DNA of 64,000 nucleotides. Origin: Epiperipatus broadwayi (lineage: Eukaryota > Onychophora > Udeonychophora > Euonychophora > Peripatidae). Positions 36,757 to 50,189 of this stretch are shown one piece after another. The stretch covers positions 6,987,852-7,051,851 of the forward strand of contig JAQFVV010006220.1 of NCBI GenBank assembly GCA_028023455.1, read 5' to 3'. Below the pieces are notes generated by a model. That model worked only from the letters and a program-made list of their open reading frames with translations. It did not search any database and was not told the origin of the DNA. The first letter of the stretch is position 1; each line of letters opens with the position of its first letter. Position numbers and translations under genes: made by a program.

Positions 36757-38720
36757 TTTTTTATTTAAAAATTTAGATTTATTGATAATAGGTATATACA
36801 AAGGTTTTCTATGATAGTTACAAATGTTTATATTGTTATAAATTATCTAAGTTTGTACAGATTGGGGCGAGATCTGATATGTTTGTTTAATCAGATCATA
36901 GGTCAGAGAACAATTAGTGTGTGTTTAGGACAGTTGAATTTATGTTTATATGTTAATCAGATATTTGAGTGTTTCTCTGATCTGTTATACAGTTTACTAA
37001 TTATTAGGATTTGAATCATTTTGTAGATAAGGTATTTTGAACAGTTTCCATGTATGTTCATGTAAATACTTTGAGGAGAGCATTTTGTCTTTCTTTTGTA
37101 GTTTTGAAAGTGTTCCAAGGAAGAAAGAGCTTGCTTCTGGCTGGGGAATGCTAAACTTCAATTTACATCATCACCCAGATAAAATATGTAATGAAGGTTG
37201 CCAACCTAATGGTGGGAAAGTCTCTTTTCTTAATACACTCTTTGATTGATAGAATTTTATAGTAATCTATAATACTATTTTGTGATATTATGAGTTTAAT
37301 CCTTCCCAGTCCCATGCAAAAAGGCATAATGTGTTCAAATGTTTCTTCATGTGTTAAGCAGTTTGGACAAGTGGGGTCTATGTTTCTTATACCTCTTTTG
37401 TAATGAAGGAACCAGTTGGTATGCATTGCATTTAGGTTCACCTTTATTAGATAGTTGAGGAATTTTGGTTTCAAGGTCCAGAATTTAAATAAGGTGATGA
37501 TTTTATAATTGGAATAACCAAGACTTGAATTAATTTGAGGTGGTTTGGAGCTTATTAAATTGTGTGCATCCCATATGTTAATTTTGGTTTTGAATACATC
37601 AGGAATGGTGCTGTTGTGTTGTTTTAGTAGGAAAATTAGTTGATCTAGCCAACCAGCCTTGTTAGGAGGGGGATGTCTGTAGGTATTATCTCTCTTAATA
37701 TGAAAGGTTTGCCAAATTTTTGAATAAGGTTGATGATTAGTGTGTGGCCTTTTTGATAGTTAATGGCTTGAATGGTATGTAAAGACATTCCATTGAGTTT
37801 TCTGTGGTATTGAATTCTTGAAATGCTAATGGAGGCAATGTGGCCCTTCCAGAACAGACTCACACATATCCTGTTGATTTTATTAATGAATGTCTTTGAT
37901 ACGGATATGATGAGCAGATAGTAAGCTATTTTTATCATTACTTTCATGTTCAGTAAGGCCACCTTGCCTTGGAGGAATAAATATACTTTTGAGAGTGTCT
38001 TCGTAAGATGATTTGTTGAGTCAGTGATGGTATTCTGTATATATTTTGACATGGTGGTTTTGGATTTATATATAGAGAATCCTAGAAAATTCTGGGGCCC
38101 AGCTAGAAAGTTAGATTTAATTTTTCTTTCCATTAATAATATGCCATGATGATGACTTCTCAGGGTTTATGGTAAGCTGTGAGGTTTTAGAGAAATTGTT
38201 AAGAATTTTGTAGAGAGGTTTTAGGAATTTCTGAGATGGTAGGATAATAACATCATCCTGTAGGCGATGGTCTTAATAGATTTCTTGATGCATGATATCA
38301 ATATTCCAGGGAGGGAGCTCTCTAATGCTATTAACAGGGGATTGATGTATCATGAAAATAGTAGGGCACTCAGTGGGGATCCCTGTAAAATAGATCTGGT
38401 AGGGGAGAAACCATTGGAGTATGACTCGTTGAGCGATATGTGTATTAGTCTGTTGTGAAAGAGGTTATCAATGATTTGGATAATGTCTGTGTGAATTTCA
38501 TTTATCTAGTAGGTCAAGCAGCATATTAATTTTGACTGAATCGAATGCTTCAGTAATGTCAATTTGAACTGCAATGGTTTGGACAATCTTTTAGATCTGA
38601 TATGGTCCAGTAGTATTTTGACTTCTCACATTGCAGTTAGCGTAGATGATCCTTTTCTGGCAAATTGTGATTCTGATTATTTTGTTTAGGATTTTACTTG
38701 TACTTTTTCCTTTATGACTT
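36757..38720 (-). pseudogene. L1/Tx1-like LINE, 5'-truncated copy with RT C-terminal half
   Basis: Read from right to left, the RT motif VQIDITEAFDSV lies at about 38,526-38,574. QGSPLSALLF is at about 38,365-38,395, then LQDDVIIL near 38,240-38,265, where the usual aromatic residue before the two Asp is replaced. A 162-codon open stretch at 37,645-38,133 holds FLGFSIYKS, GKVALLNM and LFWKG. The zinc-finger-like DPTCPNCLTHEETFEHIMPFC follows at 37,320-37,385. The 3' end is a T-rich tail near 36,757 as seen on the plus strand. Several frameshifts and stops make it non-functional, though it is among the better preserved copies. Confidence 0.85.
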
Positions 38721-41377
38721 CCTCTATTATTTTTATGAGGATATGGGTCTAAATATTTCAATTTGTTATAACTATTTTTTCTTTTTTATGCTTTTTTTTT
38801 AATAATTTCATTGACTTTATCTTTCATGATTATTTTTTCTTGAATAAATGCCCAAAACAATTTCTCCTTTTTATAATTTCTTTAAATAAATAACCATTTT
38901 CATTTATTTCTTTATATTACTTACTGCATTGCTAATCCAACTCACTTTTATCTTATCATTCTCCTCCAAATTCACATCTCTAGTTTTAAAATTTTATTTT
39001 TTTATAATCATTCTCATCTTTTTCCAAATAAATTTACTCTTCAAAAAATATTTAACAAACTTCTTTTTCTACTTAATAAAAACCTCTTTACTATTATATA
39101 TTTACTTGGTCTGATTTTACATCATCAGCCATCCAATTTCTCTTCATCTCTTTTTTTCTATTTAATGTTTGTTTTTAATCTTTTTATATCATTTTAGTAT
39201 TATTTACATTTATTTTCATCTCAATTATTTCTATATAATATTTTATTAAATTCATTCTATCAGCACACATTCTTATATCACTAGAAAATCTAATGCATTA
39301 AACTCTTTCAGAAAGTTCCAATGCTAAATTCCATTATTAGAAGAACAGCTGAATCTATCAAGGCATATAAATGAATATTCAAAAAATAGAAGATAACCAG
39401 GTGCATTGTCCTGCTTATAGCATTTTTCTTTTCCACATCGGAAAGATATTAGATTTAATTATTTTAGGGGGGAATATTTTATCCCAGATATATTTTCATG
39501 ATAATGAAATTTATTATTTGTAATACTGTAATCAAATTCCACATAGAAAAAAATAAATAAGTAAGGTTGCTAAATATGTTTGTAAAAATAGTTTAAAAAT
39601 AGCAATATAGTATCTATCATTATTCAGGAGAATATTTGACGATGACTGGCAGTAATTTGTGTCTTAGATCAATTAAAAGTATAAGAATCAAAATTATATA
39701 TCTTTCAATAACTTTTAGAATATTTTTCTAACAATAATAAAATATTAAGTCATAAAAAATAGATAAAAGTGTTGACCAAAAAATAAATAGATGCACACTA
39801 TATTAATGGATTTTTTTTTTCAAAACAAAATATAAGTAAATCTCTTAATAATAGAAACACATGAATAGTATTTTATTTAATTATGCAGCACCTTGTAAAA
39901 ACTAAATCAGTTTATTAATTTTTTCTAGACTTAATAAATGTTGACATTCCACATTTCAGAACACTGGATTTCTTGCAATCGCTATAATTTATTTTACTGG
40001 AAGTTACAGATTCCCACTTGCAAAAATTGTTCTTCATTGATACATTGTTTTAATGCAGTTAATTCAGTTACAATGGGACATATGGCGCAATGTACAAATT
40101 GTACAAAGTAGACTTTTCTCCATTAAATTAAGGTTCACAACGAAATATACAATGAACATATCTTATAAGACTTAGTTATAAATTTTGAACTTATTTTACA
40201 TTTTTGAAATATTAAATTCAATTTCTCAATGTTATACATTTTAATTAAATTTAAGTATGAAATATATAACTTTATAAATTATTAGCAGTAAACTTAATGT
40301 AGTGTACTTATGCATCATCTATAAATAAATATATATTTTTAATTAATAACATTAAACACTCATATTTTAATAATCAATGGAAAGACAAAAAAAAAAAGGC
40401 AATTTGCTTGCCGTTTTATTGAAATTTTTAGAAGTAATTTATTTTTAAGCTATTCTGCTATGTATATATAATCATTTTAACCAAGAACGAAGAAAAATAA
40501 TATTAGGAGCTATTGTTAATGTGGATCCTAAGAAAGAATCTTCAATCATGAATGATGACTTATCAGAGATTGCTAAAAAAAAATAAATAGAATGACTAAA
40601 TCAATGAATGCAACATTTCTTAAGTTTCAAACATGTTTCTGACATTATGTAAAGATTTATTATCAACTTAATTCTTTATCTATTTATTTGTGCTTTAGCA
40701 ATGCTGTATTTTTTAATTATGTATCTATGTGCATATAATACTATTAGCTATTAGTCAGGAAGACAAAATTAGAAAACTAATGTATATGACAGAACAGAAA
40801 TTATTTCTAAGCAAAAGAGCAGTAAAATTATCAAAGGTCTAAGTGCTGAATACTGAATAGCTTCTTAAAAAATAAAAATTTCCTGATTGAGTAATTTATA
40901 TTTTAATATAACAAAATAAATGAAACTCTTTTACTAAAATTGATTAACAAAAAGCAAATGGAAAAATCAATGCATCATTTTTTATGCTTTTACAAATTCA
41001 ACTTCAGTTTTTAAAATGTAAACTTTTAAATTTATGTATATAGTACAATATATAAAAGTTAAATACAATATATATATATATATATATATATATTATGTAT
41101 TTTTATAATTCTATTTACTGCTTAAATGATTATTTTGAATGATGACCATGCTCTAACAAAAGTTATAAACTTGCTACTGGAATAAACTACAAATATATCT
41201 GGTATAATGAATTAATTGGTAACAGAAAATTTTTATTATATCATCTATATAATGTAGCTTACATTTAGGTATCTAACAAAGCAATTATTTAAACAAAAAA
41301 TAATATAAAATTAAAAATATAAATGTAAATATCCATATGAAAGTAATTGCTTTACATAGTGGATAGTAATAAAGAAA
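38721..41377. other. A/T-rich DNA without a recognisable gene
   Basis: The left part is T-rich and may include the decayed 5' flank of the LINE. An AT microsatellite lies near 41,070-41,092. No gene, RNA or other repeat family was identified. Confidence 0.5.
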
Positions 41378-44300
41378 ATGGAAGAAAATAGCGAGGCAGT
41401 TATAAAGCAAACTTATGAAGATTCAGAAGATACAGATACTAGCTTTGAAAAGGTCACAAAGCAAATGTGTGAAGATCCAGGAAGGGTAAGTGTTGAACCA
41501 AATCAACAGCAGCAGACAATTGAAAGAAACATCCCTTTGGATAATGTGTCTGGAGATGGGTCCAACATTACTCTGTTGGATTTGGGAAAGCTATAAGATG
41601 GTCAGATTAAATATATTGTGGAAGCACCACAACTTCATCTCCCAATATAACAACATATGTTAACTGCTTATCAAAATTGGGGGAGTAAATTTCAGAGGGC
41701 TAAACTTCATGGAAAGAGTTTATTCTTCTCAAGAGATGGATAGACAACAGTGATCTAGACATAGTCTGCCTAAGTGAAACAAAACTTCACTGGTAGTCCA
41801 ATGCAAGGATTGACCAAGCTCTTAGCCAATCTGGGGTCCTAATATATCATCTGTCCAATGCAGCCTCATCTGTTATAGCAGTAATTATTAAGAAAAACTC
41901 TAAATTAGACAGATGCAGAACTTTATATCTTAGTCAAGATCTATTAATAATTAAAATTACAATTACAAATGTATTGGTGATCCTTATATATACATACCTT
42001 CAAAAGTGCCCCAGATTGGTTGAATACACAATTAATAGAATTAACTCAGTCTTGGTCTCATCAGTGTTGCTAATAATATTATTTGGGGACTTTAACATGA
42101 TCTATCATAAATTTAATTGGAGATATCTGCATATGATTAATAGGGTCTGTTGTGCAGTGAAGGATGTTTCCCACAAAATGCTTTTTAATTTTACATACAG
42201 TGGCACAGAACTCTAATTGATTTACTCTATTACTGTGGTGAAATTTATCGTGATTTAGAAGCTGAACTACAATTGGTAACTTATTCTGATCATTTAGCCA
42301 TGTTAATTTCCCTCTATCACTGACTCCCATGATCAACATGAAAACAATCAGAATGTTAAATAAAGAAAATGTGTATATCCTCTTCCACAAGATCCAGCAC
42401 TTTTCCTTGGATCCATTGCAGTCATGGTTGGCATTTGTGGGAATCTTAGGTTCTCTGATCAATACCTTCAGCAGGAGAACCAAGGGACCCACAAGACTGC
42501 TAAAGAAGCATGATACCATAGAGAAAAGAGTAAGTGAGCTAACAACTATGGAGGCCAGGGTGGAAGAGGTCCTTAGCCTCAAAAAGCAATACAGAGATAA
42601 ACAGAAGGTGCTTGCAAATTATACTGCAGTAAAAAAGCCAAGTTCTATTTATCCATAAAAAACCAACTGGATGTGAATCTACCTGAGGTGGGCCATTGGT
42701 GCATGGAGGAGACACCTTCAATGCTGTCTGTAAATAGTTGTAACTACATAGGAAGGACTATGTTGGAGAAAATAGATTATCACTTTAGGGGGAAGTTACA
42801 GAATTTCAGTTATGATATTGGAAATGTTTGGCAAGGTAACTCAGTTTCACAAGATCATGCCATTACTGAGCAGCAAATTCTCCATCGGTTGAGGTCTTAT
42901 CCCGAACATGTACATCTGAGTAATCATGGGATACTGTTATTTGTCTTGTTGCACCTGAATAATTTCACAGTTAAAATAATCCATCAAGTCATTGGTGTGA
43001 TGGCTGGGGAATTTCAAATCATTCCCAACCTGTACCCTATTGCACTTGTACCTTTTCTCAAAAAGCCATTGAATTCATCTCCATTAACTAATTTAAGACA
43101 CATATCAGTAATCCCATTATTAATAAAAATCATCAAATCACTTGTTAAGGATAAGATCCAACAGCACATGCTCAGTAAAATTTCCTTGCACCAATTTTTC
43201 CACAAAAGATCATCCACCATTGAGGCAGTAAGGAGATTTGCCTTACTGGTGGAGTATATAAGGACCAAAAAGACATTCAGGACATATTGTGGTGCAGGTG
43301 GACTTCATGGCAGCATTTGACTCCATGGTGCCTGTAAAATTATTCTCAATTTTGGAGCACTATGAGGTACCCAAAGTCTACATCAGAATTATAGCAAATC
43401 TGCTGCTAAATAGATCAATATATATATATATCATTGGACAGCTTTTGGCCCCAGGCTTTAAACCACATCTTCAATATCCCATGGGGCACCCTTTAGCATC
43501 TTGTGTTTCATAGCCTATGTAAACCCTCCATTAACAACTATTGAGAAACATCTTCCTGGTGTGTTTGTCCCAGTGCTAGGGAAGGAAGTTCATCACACAT
43601 CATATGTTGATGACATTACAGTCTTCCTCCCTTGCATAAATACTTGCCCAAACTATATAAACTGCTGGATGAATACCCTGAGAGACATGAGCTAAAAATA
43701 AACTCTGAAAAATCTGCTATCTAGAAGATCCATTGGATGACAGCAATTCCTTTAAGATTCTTGGGAAAACCTCAAAACTTTTTTGGATTTCCTGTGGTGC
43801 TGTTCAGGTCGGCTATGAGAAGAGCATTGCAAAACAGCTTTTTAGAAAAAACCAAAAAGATTGCAAGTGCTCTCTCAGAGATCTATTTATCACTCCCGGG
43901 TAAGGTAGCACTGATTAACATGCTGGTGCTTCCACAAATTAATTACTTCATGCCACTCCTTAAACCAACCAGGTCTTTTTAGAATGCAATAAACTCAGTC
44001 TGCACTAGCATCTTGTGGAAGAGGAAAAACAGTAACCATCAGTTTAGCCAAGATGCAGAGACTGAAAAACCTGAATGGGCTCAGATTGCATGATCTTAAC
44101 ACCTTTTTTTATTCAGAAAATCCCTATCAATGCTTAAGGTGATGGATGTATGGTTGCCCGTGAACTTATTACAGGATGAGATTGAACCTACTGACACACT
44201 TCTGCCCATATGAAGTAAGTCGGCCATGGAGCTGCTAGCATATGCCAACAAATTCTTCAAAGTTAGGGCATCAACTATTGACAATACTAACACTTACTGG

Positions 44301-45215
44301 AAATTTTACAAATACGTGCATGCAAACATTACTGAATTAACTACTGAGTTTGATATATCTACTAGATTACTAATCAGGAAATTAAAATTTTGCTACTTGG
44401 AAGCCAAACATATTGACTTTATCATAAAATTTAATTTGAAAGCCTTGCCAATGAATCATTTTTTGGTAAATCATAGAAAATTTTTCTAAAATAGAACCAC
44501 TAAGTAACTTGTGGAAAGTAGTAGATGAAACTATTGGACAAATTTTTACTGCTTGCCCAATTTTGAGTACTGCTAGACAAAATATTATAACCAGAGTACT
44601 GCCAGCTAACATGAAAATTCTAAGAATCAAGATTGCTATAATGAGTGGTGTTTTTGCTGTGATTAGAATGGGAATATTCCTGCTTTATGCCATGTGGTTA
44701 ACTAGAAATTATTTTGTTTTTAAGCGAGGAAGTAAAAAACCATGGAAGATATGTAAAAAATTTATTCAAAGGACTATGTTCAGGGATCACTTGTTAATGC
44801 CAGAAAAGCTTTTCAGGAACACTTGGGGGTAACTTAGGCCACTGGATGAAGAGCCTATCCTCAGGCATGCTAATTAAATAATTCAAGGTTAAAAAATAAA
44901 TCATCCAGTTAGATGGAAAATGACAAAGGATCACTGCCAATAAAATATGGACTGCCTAATGATCACTAAGTCACTAAATGAAAAGCCAATTGTTTTGATA
45001 TAAAATTAGTTACATAATAATTATAGACTAAGTTTGAATGATGAGCTTCTTGCTCTGATCATGAAATTAATTTGTCATAATAATAGCTAATGTATCAAAT
45101 GGGAAAATTATTTACTAATGATTGGTATAATAAGCGTAACAAATCTAAGCAAATGTATACCAACAAGATTTATATTGTAATTGTATGTGTATTTTCCTTA
45201 ATAAAAAAAAATTGG
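41378..45215 (+). mobile_element. L1/Tx1-like LINE, nearly full-length ORF2, dead
   Basis: An acidic 72-codon stretch (41,378-41,596) may be the end of ORF1 or the start of ORF2. An APE-type endonuclease follows, with DIVCLSETKLHW near 41,755-41,795, GDFNM at 42,087-42,101 and SDHLAM near 42,283-42,300. RT blocks come next: YPIALVPF (about 43,033-43,056), VDFMAAFDSM (about 43,298-43,327), PMGHP (about 43,480), then YVDDI near 43,603-43,617. The thumb follows with FLGKPQNFFGF and GKVALINM (43,737-43,982). C-terminal blocks reach 44,832. The zinc-finger cysteines near 44,512-44,560 are partly lost. AATAAA and a poly-A run mark the 3' end at about 45,200-45,213. Frames are broken at least eight times. 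Confidence 0.85.
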
Positions 45216-45269
45216 ATAGTTACATTTTAATGAGATGAAATTTCAACTTTAAAAGTAATCAAATACCTT

Positions 45270-45386
45270 CATTGCTTGAAAGTTTATAAGAAATATAAAT
45301 GCCAAAAGTACCAACATTGAAATTGATCTCAGACTCTTATTTTACAAAGTCTAACACTCTACCATTACATTAAGCCACACAGGACA
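45270..45386 (-). mobile_element. tRNA-derived SINE remnant
   Basis: On the minus strand a tRNA-like head at 45,318-45,383 has the A-box-like GGCTTAATGTAATGGTAGAG and the B-box-like GAGATCAATTTC in the right spacing. A body continues to about 45,270. The LINE 3' end lies just to the left. It is decayed, with no CpG left, so it is an old copy. The tRNA of origin cannot be fixed. Confidence 0.6.
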
Positions 45387-45400
45387 AATATATTAATGAA

Positions 45401-48254
45401 GAGATATAGCTCTTAGTATTAAAGAAAATTGTTACAAAGACAATTTTAGTCAGGTTAATGAGGAAATAGAAATTAAAATTCAGGTAGATAGAAAATGTTT
45501 GACATTCAAATGATTGACTTACAGTCTTTTGATGACTTCTTTGTGATTCAGATACTCAAAAAATTAATAAAAAAAATTAATTCGAAGATTTAGATAATCA
45601 GATAATTATTTGTAAATCTATATTTTCATTTAAAATATGTATATTATATACTTCATTATTTAAATTTTATATATATATAACTTAAACTTTAATTTAATAT
45701 ATTCATGCATGTTTTGACATGAATGTGTCATATTCATAGCAAGATACATGAAATAAATTTAGATTGCTATGAATAAGACATATCCATATCAAAAGCATGC
45801 TCAGCATAAGTAAAATTAAAGAAAAAGTCTATCTTTTCTGCTAAAATGTATATATCATTTAAACAATATTACAATAATTCAGAAAAGAGAAAAATAGTTT
45901 TTGATTTACTAATCTTATACTTTAGTATATTCTTTACACCACAAAATATTGTTCTTACGTTTTAAATATATGGAAAAAGTATAAACCCTAAAATGTATTT
46001 TAATTATTAGTCTTTTCAGTTAGCTCAGGTTATCACACTCTCTTAAATATCATCTATGGTTGATTCATATTTATCTAATATATTATAGCAGCATAAATGG
46101 ACAGATCTACTTACAAATGCCCCAAATCTTTTGGGTACACCAAATCTATAACAACATAAATGGGCTAGCTTCACACATTGAGAAAGTCATATTTGTAATG
46201 AAAAAATTAAGGCAATAATTTTATTTAAGCTCTACTAATAAAGCAAATCAAGATCTATATTGGAATAATGTTAAAATTTATTGATAACATTTATCTATAA
46301 ATAACAACCCAACTGGATGCCAAAATTATAATACATGAAATAAAAATAATTCATTTGAAAACTTATAACAGATATATTAGTTAATATTTTATATCATGAT
46401 TAATTGATGAAATAACTTTTTAGTTATTATATATTAAAATTTATAATAGTGTTAAAGGATGAATAAAATTATTTAAGCTTAATGATTATATAAGAAATTT
46501 GTATGAGTAATTAATCAATTAGCTCTTCTGTATGTTTAAATAATAACAACTGATATCTTTGAAAACATTAGGTTCCCTTTAATTAATTGATGAATTCTAA
46601 CAAAGTAATAAAATCTATATTATTTTGTTAATTAAATTTTAAACATTTATGATTATATAGAGACTTTAATTGTTTATTGTCATATCATGTATCTACTCAC
46701 TCAAATTAAACTACTGACTCAAATTTAATAAATAAAAACAATAATTTTATTTACAAAATAAATAAGATATTGATTAATATATTTTAAAAGTTTTGAAATA
46801 ATTTACTATAAATTGTTTTACTTGTTTTAACCATAAGATGATGCTAAGACATCACACATTTTAATTACAAGGAAAATGTTTTGTTATTTTAATAGATAAT
46901 GTATGCGTGTGTGTGTTTGTGCAAGCATGTGTTAAACATACAAAAAGAAAATTCTAATCTGTTTTAGTTCACTTATTGATCATTTATATAATACATAGGA
47001 TAATCGATGTATAATTTTACAAACAACTTATTATTTAAGACCATCATAAATGAATGAAAATAAGTCCTTAAGTAAAAGTATACTGTAATTATTTTAATCT
47101 TTATTGTAGAATTATTAAGATTTCTTTATGGTTAATTATTTATTTATATATATATACCCACTTACAAATATATACACAATCCCAAAAATTATGCACTTTT
47201 ACGTCTGTTAGAGAAGCTATATTTATTAACGTTTTCAAAGCTCCATGGCTTCATATTCATAGCTGTGTGCAGTTGATAGTAAAATGACCTTAAAAACAAT
47301 AATACAAATAAATATAAAGTAAATAATATATGACCTGCCCTTGAATAATAAATATTAAACAAAACCTGCATATAAAGAGTTCACAAAAATCTTTATTAAA
47401 TTCGTGAGAAGAAAATCCATGAAATAAACAATATTTTTCAAAGATACAATAAACCTAAGAGTTTTGTTGCCTTTTAAAATGTACAAAGTTTATAATAGGT
47501 TACACAATATTCACATTTTAGTTGATGATGATTAATAAGCATTGTTTTATTCTTATTAAAAAATGGATTAACAAATCCAAAATCATTATCTATTTGGTTA
47601 TATTACTTAATAAATTATTTATTGGCAATAAATGCATATATATATATGTGTGTGTTTGTGTTTTAATTCATATAGTAAAGTTTTATAAACACTTTTTATA
47701 TAACATTTTAGAATGCATTTAAAATAAATTTATTTATTTCAGTTATTACAATAGGTAACCTCTCAAAAGACTAATAGTCTTTTGAAGTAAATGTTATTCA
47801 CCGCTTAGCTTTTCATCATACAATTTACCTTAATTATTTTTTAAAAAATATATGTTTTTAAAATTTTATTCTACTTCAGAATGCAATAAAATAACTAAAG
47901 TGACAAAGATATATATAGAGGAAAGGGTTTGAACTTAAAATCATGGGCTTTTATATCATTTGTCTATTGGTGTATCATTTAGATTATTGACAAAGAAACA
48001 GTAGCTAATGTCCAGCTCAAAATTTACTTCTTTTTATTTACTTAGTGATTATTCCACTTTAATTAGAGTTTATAGAAATATTCAGAATTCCTGACAAAAT
48101 GCTTTTTTTTTAATTTTTAAAAAGAAAAATATTTTAACAATAGTTTTTATCATTTCTTTTTAAAATAAAAATATATTTGTTTGTTAAAAAAAGATTATTA
48201 CAAATAATATATCTTTAATAATAATACTATTTCAAAATCATTTGTAATTTTAAA
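45401..48254. other. A/T-rich DNA without a recognisable gene
   Basis: No domain, RNA gene or defended repeat. A GT-rich stretch lies near 46,904-46,932 and an AT/GT-rich microsatellite-like tract near 47,636-47,660. Confidence 0.5.
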
Positions 48255-48748
48255 TTTATATGATCATCTCAAATTTACATAATAACTTAAATAAAACAGG
48301 CAAAACTCACTATACGTAGTGCCACACACAGCAAGTTAGAGAAATCAATGGATGCTAGAAGGCTTGTGCATAAAATCTCCATTTAATGCCTACTCATCCA
48401 ATATTCCCAAACTGGTTTCTGGCTTGTGGCCTTCATCAGTGAGGAGCCTTAGATCTGAGAGCACTGCACCTAGATCTTAGGATCTAATGAAACTCTCCAG
48501 CAGCCACCTTTTATCTCTATTTAATTTCAAAACTGTGGCTCCTCACTGATGAAGGCCACAAGCTAGAAACTAGTTTGGGGTTATTGGATGAGTAGGCACT
48601 AGATGGGGATTTTATGTGCAAGCCTTCTGGCATCCATTGATTACTCTAGCTTGCTGTGTGTGACAATACATATAGTGAGTTTTGCCTGTTTTAATAAGTT
48701 ATAAGCAAGCATAAGAAATGGTGATCATATGATGTTTATTGGCTTAAT
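48255..48748. mobile_element. Long-inverted-repeat element, copy B
   Basis: The left arm starts near TGATCATC (48,261) and runs through AAAACAGGCAAAACTC (48,294-48,309). It continues with a GTTTCTGGCTTGTGGCC block, then AGCACTGCACCTAGATCTTAG and CCAGCAGCCACC. The right arm is the reverse complement of much of this and ends GAGTTTTGCCTGTTTTA...GGTGATCATATGATG at about 48,748. The arms are a few hundred bp each with a short spacer near 48,530, so the DNA can fold back on itself. It has no coding capacity. It gives the most complete pair of ends among the copies. Confidence 0.8.
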
Positions 48749-50189
48749 AACTTAAATACTCATGTTCACATGTTTTTATAAATATAAAAGCATAATTTAT
48801 TACCTATTTATCTAAGTCTATTACTGTAAAAATATGAAATAAAATGTTAATGCGAATCCTATCAAAATATATGTTCAAATTTATGTAATATTCTTTTAGT
48901 CAGATATAAAATTTAGCTCAAGAATTATTGAAGTAATATAATCCATAATGAATCTTAAATATTACTTTGTATTGGGGTGTATTTACAATAACTCCAAAAT
49001 TAGGATAAACATCACTTGATGATCTTAAACAGTTAATAATAACATAAAGTCATAACAATATTTATTTATGTTTTTAAATATGACAATGTCTATTTTAAAT
49101 CAAATCCAGGATGGTACTTATATAATATCAATATTCTTTATATGCATTGCATTTCCTGCATGTATTTGTTGACAGATAATTACTATCTTTTAATAAATAT
49201 ACAAATGATTACCATCATGTTAGGAATTAATACTTTTCTTTTAATCTCAGATATAAATTTAATTTTTATTAAAAATCAAATATTTTGTTTCTTAACATAT
49301 ATATAACTTATTTCTTTTTTTTTTTCAATGGTTCAATCTTCCTCATTTCTGCACAAAATGGTATATATTTAGAAATATAGTGCTTGTAAAGTAAACCAAT
49401 GTATAAGTAAATATGAAACAATAGTAAAAGAAATTTAGAAGGGTGTGATGAATGGGCAAAGTAAAAAGACTTGCTCAGTCAAGTTAAATTTTATGGATAA
49501 TTTATATTTTTTTCAGTATGTGGAATCACATTTTTGAACTATAAGATAAAGATAAATTGTTTGATTTAAAAAAAAATACAAGATCTTATACATGACTCTG
49601 AGGCTGAAATAAATGTAACAATTTCTTTTTTGCTAAAAGATAACTGGTATTTTTGGGTATTTAGTAAAATATTATAATTATCAATAAGAGAAGAATTTTA
49701 GTAAAAATGTCTATATATGTTGATACTTTTAACTATTGTGCTTACTTGTTTAAATTAAACAATTTAAAACAGTCAATGGGAGCTTACCATGAGTGAAAGG
49801 TGTTTTTGTCAAAATTATATTTCAGTACCCTCATAAAATAGAATTTGTGAATTAAAATTAAATTATCAATATTTTTTTATTTTTTTATTATATAAATACA
49901 AGATATTTGTATTCATATATAAAAATAAAACATCACAACATTTTTTCAATTCTCATACAAAAAAAAATCATAACACAATTGCAATGAATTAACTGCTTTA
50001 TGATATAAATAGTTACATATAAGTATGTGTGTGTGGTCATAATTGGTAAATACAAAAGATATTGCAATCATTTTAGAAATAATGAATTGCAAAATAAATA
50101 AAATTATGCACAGTGCAAGTTAATCTGGATATCTTAATTTGCATAAGAACAATAATGAAATATTTATGCAAATTAACAAAGTTATTAAA
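48749..50189. other. A/T-rich DNA without a recognisable gene
   Basis: No coding domain, RNA gene or repeat family identified. Confidence 0.5.

Noticed and set aside
41378-41596. Acidic 72-codon frame as a separate host gene
   Set aside because: It lies directly before the LINE endonuclease on the same strand and is better read as part of that element.
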